Source: Austropuccinia psidii (taxonomy: Eukaryota > Basidiomycota > Pucciniomycetes > Pucciniales > Sphaerophragmiaceae). Taken from it: a stretch of 64,000 bases of DNA. The translations under genes were made by a program, and so were the position numbers. The notes beneath the pieces were generated by a model. That model did not search any database. It saw nothing but the letters and a program-made list of their open reading frames with translations, and was not told where the DNA came from. This document shows positions 11,801-22,488 of this stretch, piece after piece (position 1 is the stretch's first letter; each line of letters starts with the position of its first letter). The DNA lies in NCBI GenBank assembly GCA_023105745.1, contig JALGQZ010000020.1, forward strand, positions 475,001 through 539,000. Reading direction: 5' to 3'.

Positions 11801-13570
11801 TTTCTCAATTTCTTTCCTGGTTTCCAGGCTTGCTGGATAAGGAGGTCTCCTAAGCATGGGTGGATAAGGCCTTTCCACATCCAGATACAGTTCTATATCA
11901 TGGCTTTTGATCTTGCCTAATGGTTCTTCACCAATGGCAAATGCTGGTCTGTTCTTTCTCAGCATCTTCAGTAAACTTAGTTTCTGTTTACTGGTGAGGG
12001 TAATGCTAAACTGTCCCTCTCTGAATACCTCTAAAAGCTCTTCTAGTGGGTCTTGAGAAGATATCTGGTATATATCAAGTGAAAATTTCTTTTCCTTGTT
12101 AGTACCAATGGTGATGTGCCTATGTTTACTGTTGTAAATGTCTATGCCATACATCCTCTGGTAATCTGTTCCCAGTAAAAACCCTTGGATGTGGGCATCA
12201 TCAAGCACTACAAACTCTGGATTGATTCTGATGTTACCCTTCCTGTGGGTTATAATTATCTCTTTGATAATTGTCCCAATGGAAGTCATCTTCCCTGATC
12301 CACTTTTAAAGTTCTTTGCCTTAGTGGGCAAGAGCTGTTTTTCCCAGTTTGGAAAGTGGGTATCCAGATAGTGTCTGGCCACTATGGAGCAGTGTGCTCC
12401 ACTATCAATGATCAGTGGATGCTGAGAATTGTCAATACAAACAGTCATTTTTGTGGCTGTCCCATGTATATATGCCATTCCTTTAGTTGGTGTAACCAGG
12501 AATGTTTGTGCATGTTGTGTGTGTTTGCACAAGTTCTTGTTTGCAGTGTCCTGTGGCATGCCTGCTTCCAACTGTATGTCCTGGATTTCTAGTGGGGTTT
12601 CCTCTTGGTATTCCACTAGAAATTGCTCTCTTGGGTCTTTATCATCCTCAGATGGTTCTCTGATGGCATCACCCATGGAGTCTGATTCAGAATCCTCTGT
12701 TGGAGATTCTTCCTCTGGGACTTTCTCAATGGAATAGACTTTTTTCTTTGCCTTTGGACAGTTGTTGGCATAGTGGTCTGTTGAGCCACAATTGTGACAA
12801 GAATTCCTCTTCTTTGCCACTTCTGCCACACTTTCTTTGGGTTTGTCTTTAAATTCTACCCTGAAAGGTTGTTTCTCTTTGAAACTACTGCTCTTATATG
12901 GGGTGAATTTCCCTATATTAGTCCTGTTCCTTATGTCTTGTAAGGTGTTGGCAATGTCATCTAGAGTGCAATTTTGGTTGCATCTGCATTTTACTGCATG
13001 CTCTAGTTCTGCTGGAAGTTGTGTCAGAAGCTTGTGATTCCTCATTTTGATGTTCATCTGAGGATCAATGGCTTTAAGTCTTTTAGACTGTCTAAGACAC
13101 CACTCATATGGATATTTGTCCACAGAGTATTTGTAATTTTCAAATGACATTGTCTTCTTCCATATCCAAGTTCTCTTACTGTACTTCTGGATGATTTGAC
13201 TCTTCCACCATGGCCAGTTTCTTCTGCCATGGATTTCTTTCATTTCTGTGTACCATATACTAGCATGACCTTTAAATGCAGTATTCAATCTAGAAGTAAT
13301 CCAGTAGTCTTGTATGCTTGGTACATCAATGAATAGTCCATCAATATAATCTATGAGTTCCATATGATCATATTCTCCTGATCCAGAGAATTTGGGCCAG
13401 CTTGAGGCCTCAGGAAGCTGTTTCAAGGCTTCCTTTTCTGAATAATGCATTCCATCTCCATCCTGGTATTGTGATGGAGATGTTGTCGTATTCATCAACA
13501 TGGCATCTGGTTGATATGGATTCTCCATAACTTGGCCTTGTGGTTGGGGCTTCAAGTTTCTGGTAGACAT
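8804..13570 (-). pseudogene. Element B gag-pol polyprotein, four premature stops
   Basis: One minus-strand frame runs from 13570 to 8804 (about 1,590 codons). In order it shows the end of gag, a CCHC knuckle (CHNCGSTDHYANNC), an aspartic protease (IIDSGAHCS), and reverse transcriptase with CGDFRALNNY, FGIKNAPAHFQ and active-site YIDD. RNase H, a zinc-binding H-H-C-C region and integrase follow, with catalytic Asp in MDWVTAL, Asp in SDSDPKF and Glu in [10 protein letters not shown]-terminal chromodomain-like segment (QYLVRF..., then DKWSAED) ends it. In-frame stops lie at 11339-11341, 11276-11278, 11066-11068 and 10832-10834, all between reverse transcriptase and RNase H and all without loss of frame. 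The catalytic residues are still present, so inactivation is recent or mild. The long pieces 13570-11339 and 10759-8804 are open. Gag joins upstream through a one-base shift near 13550. Confidence 0.92.
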
Positions 13571-14399
13571 TAAACAATTTGTTTATGTCTTGTTCCAGAC
13601 AATCCCTGTCCCTTTTGCTGTGGTGTTGTTCTTCAAAGACTATATTCAATCTGTTGTTGGTTTCTTCAGAGGCTTTGCTCAGTTGAGCATATCCTTCTTG
13701 AAGATTCTTAACTATCTGTTCCAGGGAGGCTTGAGTTTTTCTCATCCTCTCTTGGCCAGCTTTAATTTCTGCAAACTGCTTTGCAGATTGTTCAGCATAT
13801 TGGGACATTTGTAACCACAGTGTATCACTGTTGATGTTACTCTCAGATGTGACAGTGTTATTTTCAGTCTGAGTGGGGGTAATGTTTCTATTACTAGGAC
13901 TACTGATTCTAGAGTGGTTTACAACTACTTCTGGTTCTTGTGTACTTCTTTCACCAAATCTAACAGCTTCTGGATCATGGGGTCTGACTCTTTCCTCCTC
14001 TGGTTGAAGGAGGCTTTTTTCTTTCCCTTGTTTCCTTGTCTTCTCCTGGAAACCTCCTGGAATTGTGAAGAATGGTGACTCTTGGCCACTGATCTGCTGG
14101 TTTCTGAATAGTGTGAAGCCACTGGAGAGCTGATTTGGCCTGCTCCTTGTGAGCCTGAAGGAATCTGAGTAGGCCCTGTCTGGGTTAACTGTTCTTCTAT
14201 AGCTTGGATAGTGGCTTGATTCTCCCTTATCCTCTGTGCCCTTGCCTCCAGGAGTCTGAACTGCCTGGTAGGATTCCAACCTTTGGTGATTACCATAAGG
14301 TCCTTGAAGTCCATCTCTTTGAGACAGATCTTCTGGAAGCTTGCTCCAAGTTCTGCCCAGTGACTTGCCAAGTTGAACCTCTTGTTGTCCATGCTCCAT
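13410..14399 (-). CDS. Element B overlapping gag frame (ORF2) leading into gag-pol
   Basis: A 329-residue minus-strand frame. Its first 158 residues overlap the spliced gag frame (ORF1) in the -1 register. After ORF1 stops at 13925 it is the only coding frame. Residues about 185-285 are rich in Q, E, K and A with heptad-like spacing (QYAEQSAKQFAEIKAGQERM), a probable coiled coil. Near 13550 a single-base indel separates it from the frame that carries pol. Protein similarity across the junction (INKLFNVY before, LKPQPQG after) suggests one original frame. Expression could be by -1 frameshifting from ORF1, by internal initiation, or by alternative splicing. The overlap may encode protein in both frames; I infer this and have not proved it. 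Confidence 0.6.
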   Translation of the reverse strand: MEHGQQEVQLGKSLGRTWSKLPEDLSQRDGLQGPYGNHQRLESYQAVQTPGGKGTEDKGESSHYPSYRRTVNPDRAYSDSFRLTRSRPNQLSSGFTLFRNQQISGQESPFFTIPGGFQEKTRKQGKEKSLLQPEEERVRPHDPEAVRFGERSTQEPEVVVNHSRISSPSNRNITPTQTENNTVTSESNINSDTLWLQMSQYAEQSAKQFAEIKAGQERMRKTQASLEQIVKNLQEGYAQLSKASEETNNRLNIVFEEQHHSKRDRDCLEQDINKLFNVYQKLEAPTTRPSYGESISTRCHVDEYDNISITIPGWRWNALFRKGSLETAS

Positions 14400-14994
14400 T
14401 GAAATAAGTCTTTGAGGAGTTGATGGAGCTGAAGAACTTGATCCATATCCTTCCAGTCCTCTGGTTTAAGGTTCCTGTTGAATTGGAGTGTGAATGGCAG
14501 GGTTGATATTATCTCCCTCATTGTCTTGCCATCCACCACTGTGTCCAAGGTGTCCTCTTCCAGGTCTTCTGGTTCTGGACAAGCCTTCTCTGTCCTCTGG
14601 CTGGTTCCTTTGGAAGCCAAGGTCTCTGAGGTATACAGGGGACATATCAGTGTTTTCAAGCAGTTGAAAACTTTATTTTCTTAGGGTATTTACCGTTGAC
14701 TGCGCCTTGTACAAATTTGTTATCTGCTGATTTGGGCAGTTTGCCTTTGGAGGTTACAACTGGGTTAATAATTGTAATTTTTCCTGTACAAGTGGTTAAG
14801 GTTGGTTTACCTTGTATTGATGCAGAGTTTTGTGGTTTTCTAATCCTCTGAGTGGCTATTGGAGTCCACTTCTTGGCTGTGATGAGACCTTCACTGTGCC
14901 TCTTTCCTTTGCCCTTGCTGCCCTCTGGTTCTGAGGGTGTCACTGGTGTGTTGGCCTGTGACTGGGTCTCAAGTGGGATGTAATTTTCTTCCAC
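13925..14994 (-). CDS. Element B gag ORF1, two exons
   Basis: Exon 1 runs 14994-14694 and exon 2 runs 14625-13925 on the minus strand. Exon 1 starts at an ATG at 14994 (MEENYIPLETQ), is Ser/Thr/Lys-rich and reads to the donor at 14693. Exon 2 carries DLEEDTLDTVV, a helical region (WKDMDQVLQLHQLLKDLF, MVITKGWNP) and a basic tail (RRRQGNKGKKK), ending in VKEVHKNQK. Removing 14626-14693 joins the two frames in phase 1, giving about 334 residues. A degenerate relative of both exons is found on the plus strand at 38558-39720. The role is presumably structural Gag. No zinc knuckle is present here; it lies in the downstream frame. Confidence 0.65.
14626..14693 (-). other. Predicted 68-nt spliceosomal intron in element B gag
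   Basis: On the minus strand the donor is G/GTAAAT and the acceptor is TACCTCAG, with a branch-like CTGAT upstream. Exon 1 contributes 301 nt (phase 1), and exon 2 beginning at 14625 enters at codon position 2 of the downstream open frame, so splicing restores the frame exactly. The unspliced reading stops soon after 14656. No transcript evidence is available. Confidence 0.6.
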
Positions 14995-15572
14995 TGAATC
15001 AAGGCAGGAAAAAAGAGGGCTTATGTCAGTTAAGACTTCTCAAAAATGCTGGTTTCGCACGTCTAAGATTGGCCTCTGGGCTTGTATGTTACAACAATAT
15101 TCCCTGTATAATGACAGTGTAATTGAATCAACAATTCCACATCAGGATTACAGCTTTTGGTACCCTGTCACACTGTTTGTGTGCCAGTATCCCACAGATA
15201 CACTTGTGGTTTTCAAGTGTAATATGAATAAGTGGCTCTGTATAAGTGTAATTGAGTTAACAATACACTTAACCACGCCTCAACTGATGGTTTTTCAGTC
15301 AGAGGTGTCCTTATTCAATCAAGAATACAGGACTTATTGATGGCTTATGTGTTTTATATGTAAACATGCCAAAAATAAAGGTTCCAGTGGGTATTAACCA
15401 CATGGTAAGTACTGTTATAATATGAGTAATGAAGTAAAATATATATATAAATATATATTTTAAGAGAAAATACTCCTAAAAAATATAAAACAATTGTCAG
15501 AAATAGAAAATAAGAGAAAAAAACTTACTTATAAGGTCCAAAAAGGTTTAAAACACAGCCAGGCCCCCAAAA
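14995..15572 (-). other. Element B leader
   Basis: Untranslated region between the 5' LTR and the gag start. The AT-rich stretch 15420-15540 includes 'atatatatataaatatata'-type repeats. Nothing coding is recognised. Confidence 0.6.
15558..15569 (-). other. Candidate primer binding site of element B
   Basis: On the minus strand TGGGGGCCTGGC lies three bases inside the LTR end. It begins with TGG as a tRNA-CCA complement would. Element C2 has nearly the same string (TTTGGGGGCCTGAC) at 60876-60887 and C1 a decayed one. The tRNA is not identified. Confidence 0.5.
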
Positions 15573-16996
15573 TGTCAGGATGAAACTATGATAAAGGTGT
15601 AAATAGGCTAAATACAACTTTGACTATGTTTGTGACACGGTAATAATAGTTTCAAAATATTTATAAGTGTTTGAAGATAATTAAATTCAAGATAAAAAGG
15701 GCTTTACTATATATGATATAGTGGTGGTGAGCGCTGTTAAAAGCCCTGGGTGCAGCTTTATCTGTTGGGTTACAATAATTAAATTTAGAATTATACCTGA
15801 TTATCAACCAAGATTAAAACTGTTTTTGACAGTTTACTATGTAGGTTATTCAAGAGCAGAATGAGGAGACAATTCTGGCTGTGAAAAGCCACCTTTTTAT
15901 CCTGAAATGGGGTGGAAAGGGTGCTAGACCTTTCCACGTAGAGGAAGTAAATTTTTTTTCACTCTATAGTACTGGCTTGTGGTTTGCAAACAGCCTTTAT
16001 AACCTGTATTGGGCTCAGATGTGGTTTTAAAACCACATCTGGGCAGTTTTCACCAATACAGGGTGAAAATTTTCATCTGGGGACCTCACAGCCTGATTCT
16101 GACGTGTATGACGTGTAGAATGCTGTACAGAACCTGTATGGGACCCCAGTATTGACTGACCTATGGAGTATTGAAGTAAAGACAAGCTTCTTTGTCTATT
16201 TGACACCTGATATTCATGGTTATAGGATATTATCCCATGGTAAGGCTGTATATGACAGCAGGTGGGAATCTGACCTTAAAACAGCCATAACTTTGTCAAT
16301 TCTTGAGATATCAAACTCAAAATTGGTTCTGTGTGTAGCCCTGTATGTGCTCTACACAATGGTACCTCATTTGATATGGGTATCTTTAAATATGGCAAAG
16401 TTATCCCATGTACAAAATGTTTGGACATTTGCGTGGTATAGGCAAAAAGCTGTATTGAGCTTGTTTGCCTCATAACTTTTGTTCTCGTTGAGCTATGGGG
16501 AAATGGATGACACCATCAGATAGCCCTGATTGTGCCCTTTCCAAAAAGACCCCACTTCAAGTATCTCACACTAAAACTGTAGAAGTTAGATGAGAGGTTA
16601 ATGTTTTGTTCACCCTTATTTGGCCTGAAATTGACCATAACACCAGTAATATTGGTGCTAGCTCAGTTTTGCTGGTACCATTGGATAGCCCTGGCTTAGA
16701 GCTCCATTGTGAGTACCCAATTGATGGGTTTAAGCCTCTCCTTCTAGATTTTAGATGAGAGGTGAAAATTAAGGTTTATGCTCAGCAATAACTTTGAGCA
16801 GGAATAACTTTGTTATTTCTTGTCCTATGGTGATGGGACTTATGCTTTCAGAAAGAGGTGAGTTTCCTCTTTCTTTTGATACCTTTTGAGCTGATTTGGA
16901 TAAGCTCCATGTTTTGGTGGTATCTTGGCTATACCATTGGTTTATGGTATTTTTGGCTGTCATGCTTGTGCTCTGGTTTTGAGTCACAGGTTGACA
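15573..16996 (-). repeat. Element B 5' LTR
   Basis: 1,424 bp, from TGTCAGG to TTGACA. It matches 7395-8779 and the solo copy 22896-34304 throughout. The frame at 16152-16475 is the antisense counterpart of 7936-8259 and is not called a gene. Confidence 0.92.
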
Positions 16997-17001
16997 CTTT
17001 C

Positions 17002-17874
17002 ATTGCTGAACATATGGTCTTTAGCTCCTGAATCAAGGATAGCTGGTTTATTATTGGCTACTAGAGCACAATCCATTTTGTTGATTTCAACAAAGGCAAT
17101 TGTAGGCTCTTCTTCATTTTTGGCTAATCTAGCTTGTATATTTTTGTTGTATTGATTTTTTCTGTTTTGACAGTTTCTTGAAATATGTCCTTTTTTCCAC
17201 GAAAAAGACAACTCCTGGTTTCTCTATCTGCTGAAAAAGCTACTTCATCTTTGACTTCTCCTTTTTCTTGGAATAATGCTTGATCCTTTTCAACATTCAC
17301 AATAATGTCTTCAATTTTAAGATATTGGTTTCCATAGGTGAGTATTTTGATCAGTGACCTATATTTATTAGGTAGAGTCCTAATGGCTCATCTGGAGACT
17401 AACTCATTGTTTACATCTGCTCCAGTTAGTGTCATTTGTCTTGTAGTACTCTGAAGGTCTTCAATCCACTGATCTAAATTTCTGAATTTTAGCTCTAGGA
17501 ATTTACTAAAGCTATACCTTGAGCTTGAGCTCCAGATCCAACAATCTTTTCTTTGAGAATTCTCCATAATGCTTGTCCATCTCCCTTCTCTTCCTATGTG
17601 ATTTTATTTCCTACAAATGCAACAATTGATTCATCCAGATGTCTCATGATGAGACAGTAAGACTTCTCTCTTTTTTCTTCTGTTACAACACTATTGGTCC
17701 CATCCATGAATTTCCAACATGCTATGTGTCATATTTCTGCTTCTATTGTGGTAACCCATGTTACGTAGTTTCCATCTTTCAAGACAATTTTTCAATTACT
17801 ATCCGATTTATCCCTAGTGGTTTAGTAAGAGTTGGGTAGCTTAACTTTTGGTGAGTACTCTGGTACTTATAATG
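17002..17874 (-). pseudogene. Copia gag and protease remnant
   Basis: On the minus strand 17211-17002 encodes a zinc-knuckle tail (KKGHISRNCQ) and a copia protease active site (AILDSGAKDHMF). The protease is cut by the B insertion and resumes at 7389. The rest (17220-17840) holds broken gag frames. A short stretch beside the LTR (near 17855-17872, minus strand GTACCAGAGTACT) loosely resembles the GGTATCAGAGC primer site common in copia elements, but with mismatches. Confidence 0.75.
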
Positions 17875-18300
17875 TGTAAACAAAATTGATTGAATATGTT
17901 TTAGTTTTTTTCTTTAATTAATGAAAATAGATAATGATAATATAATATGAAAGCTAAAAGATAAAAAAATATATTCTAATCTACAACATGAGTCATCTTG
18001 ACTCTCTATTTATATGCAAGAGCTCTCTTGTGTTTAGTTATTCTTTTTTAATCAACTAGGTACATTGTATCTATTGTTTTGTTTTTCCTCCTATGTTTGT
18101 TCATTTCTTTGTCTACTGTATGTGCTTTTCTTTTGATTTCTTTCTTTTGCATTCCATCTAAACTGACTTCTCTTCGCGTTTTATCCCCTATTAGTTAATC
18201 TAGTGCTTTGTAATCCTTTTTGATCAACTTTTCATGTTTATCAATAAGTTCTTCTATGAACTTGGTTTCTTGTTGACTTTTGAAGATTGCCCTCTCAACA
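17875..18300 (-). repeat. Copia 5' LTR, complete
   Basis: 426 bp from TGTAAAC to TCAACA. It is followed by TATTT at 18301-18305, which matches TATTT before the other LTR. It defines the full LTR length, since the 3' copy is truncated. Confidence 0.82.
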
Positions 18301-18305
18301 TATTT

Positions 18306-19740
18306 GCCAGAGCCCATCTGCATTTTTATGAATACTACCAAGCTCATGAGCTATATTCATATTTCCTCTATATTCTTGGATGGAAATTTTCCATCTTAGC
18401 ATATGTCTATTTGTAGTTTTCATGTTTAATAAAGATTTTACAGCTTTGCTATCTGTAATTACATCAAACACTGTTCCATCCAAATAATATTGTAATTTTT
18501 CTAAAGCCCACACTAAGCAAAGGCATTCCATTTGGCTTTCTCCATACCTTTCTTCTGGTGGCTTTATTTTCCTTGAAATGAAGCAAATTGTTCCTTCAAC
18601 AGGTTTTTCATTGATGATTTGTGTCTGGTTTAGTGCAGCAGCTAGCCCCTCTCCACAAGCAGCAATGTATAGCTTAAAGGGTAGTTTCCAATCTGGCATT
18701 AGAAGAAATGGGGCATTTGTTAATGAATTTCTCAGTTCTTCATATGCCTTCACTCTTTCTTCAGTTATTTAATAGACTGTCTGTTGGTCACAGAGCTTAT
18801 ACAAGGATTTGGCAATTCTTTCAAAGTCTTTTATATGCTGTCTGTAATAAACAGCAAATCCTAGAAATGATTGCATTTCTTTTTTGGTTTGGGGCATTGG
18901 CTTCAAGATTACTGCTGCTTATTTTTTTTATCTATTCCCAAACTTAGTCCAGATACAACATGTCCTAGTGCTTTCAGTTCACTGTATGCAAAATGACACT
19001 TTTTCAAGGAAATTTTCATGTTTACTTGTATTATTTTTTGCGAGTTTCTAGTCTTATAAAGTTACCTTCCCAAGTTTCAGAGCAAACTATGATATCATCA
19101 TTATAGATAATCAACCTTCCTTCTGACAATTCTTTGGGAAATATGGTATTCATCATCCTTTGATAATAGGAAGGTGCATTTTTTATACCAAATGGCATTC
19201 TTAAATATTCAAAAATTCCACAGAGGACTATTATCCTCAGTAGTCTTTTGGCATTATCTGTTAATAAATTTTGATGAAATCCCTTTAGATCATCCATGGC
19301 TGTGATGAACTTAGCCTGTGACAATTGTTTTAATGTCTCATGGATTCTGGATATTGGGTATCTGTCAGAGATATTATAGGTGTTCAGAGCTCTAAAGTCC
19401 CCTACCCTCCTCAATTTTCCGTTATGCCAAGTTATAATTACAGGTGTAGGGACTTCTACCTTTTCATTATGTCCTAACTTCCTTAATGTTTACCTCTAAA
19501 GCTTCCCTAGCTCTTGGGCTGCTTGGTAAGCTGATCTTCTTAATAAGGGTGGATACAATTTTTCCACATTAATGATTATGTCTACATCATGTCCAATTAT
19601 GGCACCTAGTGGCTCTTTGTCAGTTGCACAGGCATTTTTGTATTTAAATAAGAGGTCAATCAATTTTTCTTCCAGTTTTGCTGTTAATTCTTGATTGAAT
19701 TCTGCCACTAAGCTATTCAGCTATGAAAAAATCCTTTTCT
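18306..19740 (-). pseudogene. C1 reverse transcriptase and RNase H remnant
   Basis: Minus-strand pieces. 19708-19496 leads into reverse transcriptase. 19414-19031 shows VGDFRALNTYN, ITAMDDLKGFHQN and FGIKNAPSYYQ, with the active site reading YNDD where YIDD is usual. 18753-18306 shows RNase H blocks ([18 protein letters not shown], then [14 protein letters not shown]) and the start of the linker. Stops and frameshifts separate the pieces. The RNase H C-terminus is where the copia element landed. Confidence 0.85.
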
Positions 19741-22400
19741 GGCTTTTTTTATTTATTCTTAATAACCGTGATTTGTTTTTTGTTATTTAAGAAGCCAAAT
19801 TTTTTGCTTTTATTGTCTCCTATGGTAAAATATCTATCTTTTTGGTTAGAGATATCTATGCCATAAATTGACCAGTAATGAATTCCAAGTATAAAATGGC
19901 TACTAGTGCAATTTTCCATTACCACAAACTCTAGTTTCAATCTGATACATTGTGAAGGATGAGGAGAAATGAGTTCTAAGTCAATTATTCCAAGGGGCTT
20001 CATGCTTTCACTTGCACTACTAGATTTGACTCCTTGTATTGGTATATGCTTTCCTTCCCAATCTGGTACAATTGCTTTCAAATAACTCTTACCATCACGG
20101 GTACAATATGATCCTGTAACTAAGTTCACTTTGGCCTCTTGGTTTGCTGCCATGACAATACTTATACTTGATTTTCCAGCTGTATATCCCATTCCTTTTG
20201 CTGGTTTGGTTCTCTAAAATTTGGCATGTTGTATGTTTGTCAGGCTTGTGTCAGATGTTCCAACTTGTGGTAAGTTTGAATTGACATCCAGTCCTTCATA
20301 TATTAAATCAATATTATTAATTTGTACATTAATTATATTGATTTCATCACTTTCAGAAGTTTCAGATTCTTCAGTGTCCTTTTCAGAGTAATATTATTCT
20401 TCTTTCTCATTGTGGTCTTCTGTTTCCACAATTTCATTGATTTTTTCTTTTTTTAAGGCAATTATTGGCTACTTGTCCAATACCTCCACATTTGTGGCAC
20501 TTTCTTTGCTCATTACTGTTGGATGTATGGGGCTTGAAAATCTCTCTTGGTTTATCTTTCTTAATAAATGGTTTATTCGAACTTTTAATGTCCAATTTCT
20601 TCCAAATTCTGTCATTTTTTGTCTTTGTCACTATGTCTTCTAGTGCCTTGATAGACCCTTCTGTGGAGAATAGCTCCATACACCTGCTTCTCAGGGCATG
20701 TTCCAATTCTCCTCCACATTTCTTAAGTATTTTCATGTGTACCATTTTTTGTGACATTGCTGGGTACAGTGAATTTAATCTTTCAGCTTTTTTTAAGAAC
20801 CAAGTCAAAGGTTTATCCTTTTCTGGGTCAAAGAAGGAATTTTGAAATTCATTCTCTATTTTGTACCTCCAGGAATCATTAGCCCACTTGGTGATTATTT
20901 CCTGTTTCCATCAAGACCAGATATTTTTGCCATAATACCATCTTTTTGCAGAATTCTCAAATAATGAGTGTAATTTGGCAGTGATTAATTCATCTGGTAT
21001 GGCATAATCTTCTTGTAACATGTCAATTGTGTTCATGAATGACATATGGTCATATTCACCTTCTCCTGTGAGTATTGGCCATTCTTTTAATTGCGGTGCT
21101 TCCTTCACTAATACTTGGTTATTGTCTTTATGACCCAAGTCTGTTATGAATGGTTTTTTTAGTTACTCTTTTGGCTTAAGAGGACTTGTTATGTGAGATA
21201 ATAGGGTTGATAACTTTGGCATATTTAAGTTAGCCTCACTTATTTTATCCATTTTTTCAGTAATAAGTCTTATTTCACTTTGAATGTCATCTTTAGTATT
21301 CATTTGTGCTTCATACCTTTTTGCTACATGGTCTAGAAGCAATTTTTGGGGTGATGAAGTCTTTTCTTCAAATGTTTCCATATAAATACTTAATTTGTTT
21401 AATTTTCTGTAGGATTATCAATACTCACATCATAATTGATTGTCAAAGTTTTTTCTTTGAGATCTTTTATGTATTTATACAATTTCTGTTGTCCTTGTAT
21501 AAATTTCTGAGTATTTTCAATTAAAAATTTTGGTTTATTATTTTCAACAATAGATTTAATGTTATCAATTTCTTTCTTATCTTGTACAACAATTTTGGTT
21601 AAAGATGATAAGCTATTATTTATTTCTTGTAAAGATAATAAACTGTTTTAATTTCTTTAAGAGGTAAAATACTATTTTTAATTTCTGTTAAAGTATTTAC
21701 AAAATCAGGGTAAAAAGGTATTTCTTTGGGAAATTAGGTTTTCTTATTCTTTGTTCCTCTTTGTCCTTGAATTCCATCAAGGTTCTGGCCATGTTGAAGA
21801 CATTGTCCATGGCATCTTTGGGATTTTTGGGATCCTTTAGCTTGGGAAATATGGTTTCTTGAAATTCTTTTTCTTTTTCCTCTTCCCTTCTTGGGGAGTT
21901 TGGTTGGCTTGAGGCTTTCTGGTAGACACTACTAGGGCTATTTCCTTGCTTGCTTCTCTCTTTCTGGAATGGTATTCCTTGATCTTTTTTGATTTGAGTT
22001 TTGGATGATATTGGATTCCATCCATTGGAGTATCCAACTATTTCCTCCTCTTTGAGGAAGTTTTTGAGGATGTGCCAGGAGTTCATCACTCCTTGGTGGA
22101 TTTGAGGCAACATTTCCCAATCCTTGTCCTTGTACATGGTGTATTACTGCTTGGAATGGCTCATTTAAATGTCTGTTTGAGCCCTCTGAATGTGACTTGT
22201 CCCTGTTGTAGTTACTCTTACCTAGTTGCAACTCTGGTTCAGAAATCATGAGCATTTCTGGGAATTGCCTTTGGGTTATGGCACTTCCTTGTGTGGATTA
22301 TGTTCAGCTGGGGATTTTTCCCTTTCTTTTCCCTTTTGAGGGATCAATTCTACTTCTGAGTCTAGTTCCATCTGATTGGATGGAGTATTGGGAACCTATT
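19741..22400 (-). pseudogene. C1 gag, zinc knuckle and protease-region remnant
   Basis: Minus-strand broken frames. 20192-19749 aligns with the protease-like region of C2 (57864-57511), including HFILG and RYFTIGDNK. The catalytic DSG is not seen; LVTGSYC stands where it would be. 20808-20434 ends in a CCHC knuckle (CHKCGGIGQVANNC). 21138-20911 shows a capsid-like block (GEYDHMSFMNTID). 22255-21697 carries two overlapping frames, one with SNGWNPISSK and one with KPYFPS-type endings, paralleling the overlap in element B. 21700-20840 includes lysine- and glutamate-rich, probably coiled-coil, segments. No single open frame remains. Confidence 0.75.
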
Positions 22401-22488
22401 CTAGTAGTCATAATTTGAGAAATCAAAAATAAAAAAGATTTCAGGACAAGAATTTCTTTTTCTGGCAATTTTAAAAAGAGGTACTCAC
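22401..22488 (-). other. Predicted intron in C1 gag
   Basis: The minus-strand donor is GAAG/GTGAGTAC and the acceptor is TGACTACTAG. It is 88 nt, aligned with an 87-nt counterpart in C2. The short exon upstream (22637-22489) is itself preceded by a TTTTCAG acceptor. Across the intron the frame continues in phase 1 into NTPSNQMELDSE, as in C2, with one point stop in C1. Confidence 0.6.

Larger units (their letters stand above)
7395..16996 (-). mobile_element. Ty3/gypsy element B, complete but inactivated
   Basis: A full-length minus-strand element bounded by LTRs at 7395-8779 and 15573-16996. Both begin TGTCAGG and end TTGACA or CTGACA. CTTTC is present on both sides (7390-7394 and 16997-17001), a perfect five-base duplication. 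On the minus strand it has a 5' LTR, primer binding site, leader, two-exon gag, gag-pol frame, polypurine tract and 3' LTR. The LTRs differ at roughly 7% of positions in their first 290 bases, so it is older than element A. Four in-frame stops and one single-base frameshift interrupt gag-pol. It lies inside the copia element. Confidence 0.93.
4794..18300 (-). mobile_element. Ty1/copia element inserted in C1 and interrupted by B
   Basis: A minus-strand copia element. Its 5' LTR is 17875-18300 and its 3' LTR remnant is 4794-5138. TATTT occurs at 4789-4793 and at 18301-18305, a clean five-base target duplication. On the minus strand, gag and protease lie at 17874-17002, then integrase at 7389-6558 and reverse transcriptase at 5770-5139, the order diagnostic of copia. 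A family-B gypsy element (7395-16996) sits between protease and integrase. RNase H and the inner end of the 3' LTR are missing, apparently in one deletion ending near 5138. Many stops and lost catalytic residues mean it cannot move. Confidence 0.87.

Noticed and set aside
13590..13814. Plus-strand frames opposite B gag and pol (also 9986-10315, 12429-12737)
   Set aside because: They are antisense shadows of the element B coding frames, with hydrophobic composition typical of reversed Lys/Glu-rich sequence.
18235..18300. Independent insertion beyond a 360-bp copia LTR
   Set aside because: The TATTT duplication lies after 18300 and not after 18234, so these 66 bases are part of the LTR that was deleted in the other copy.
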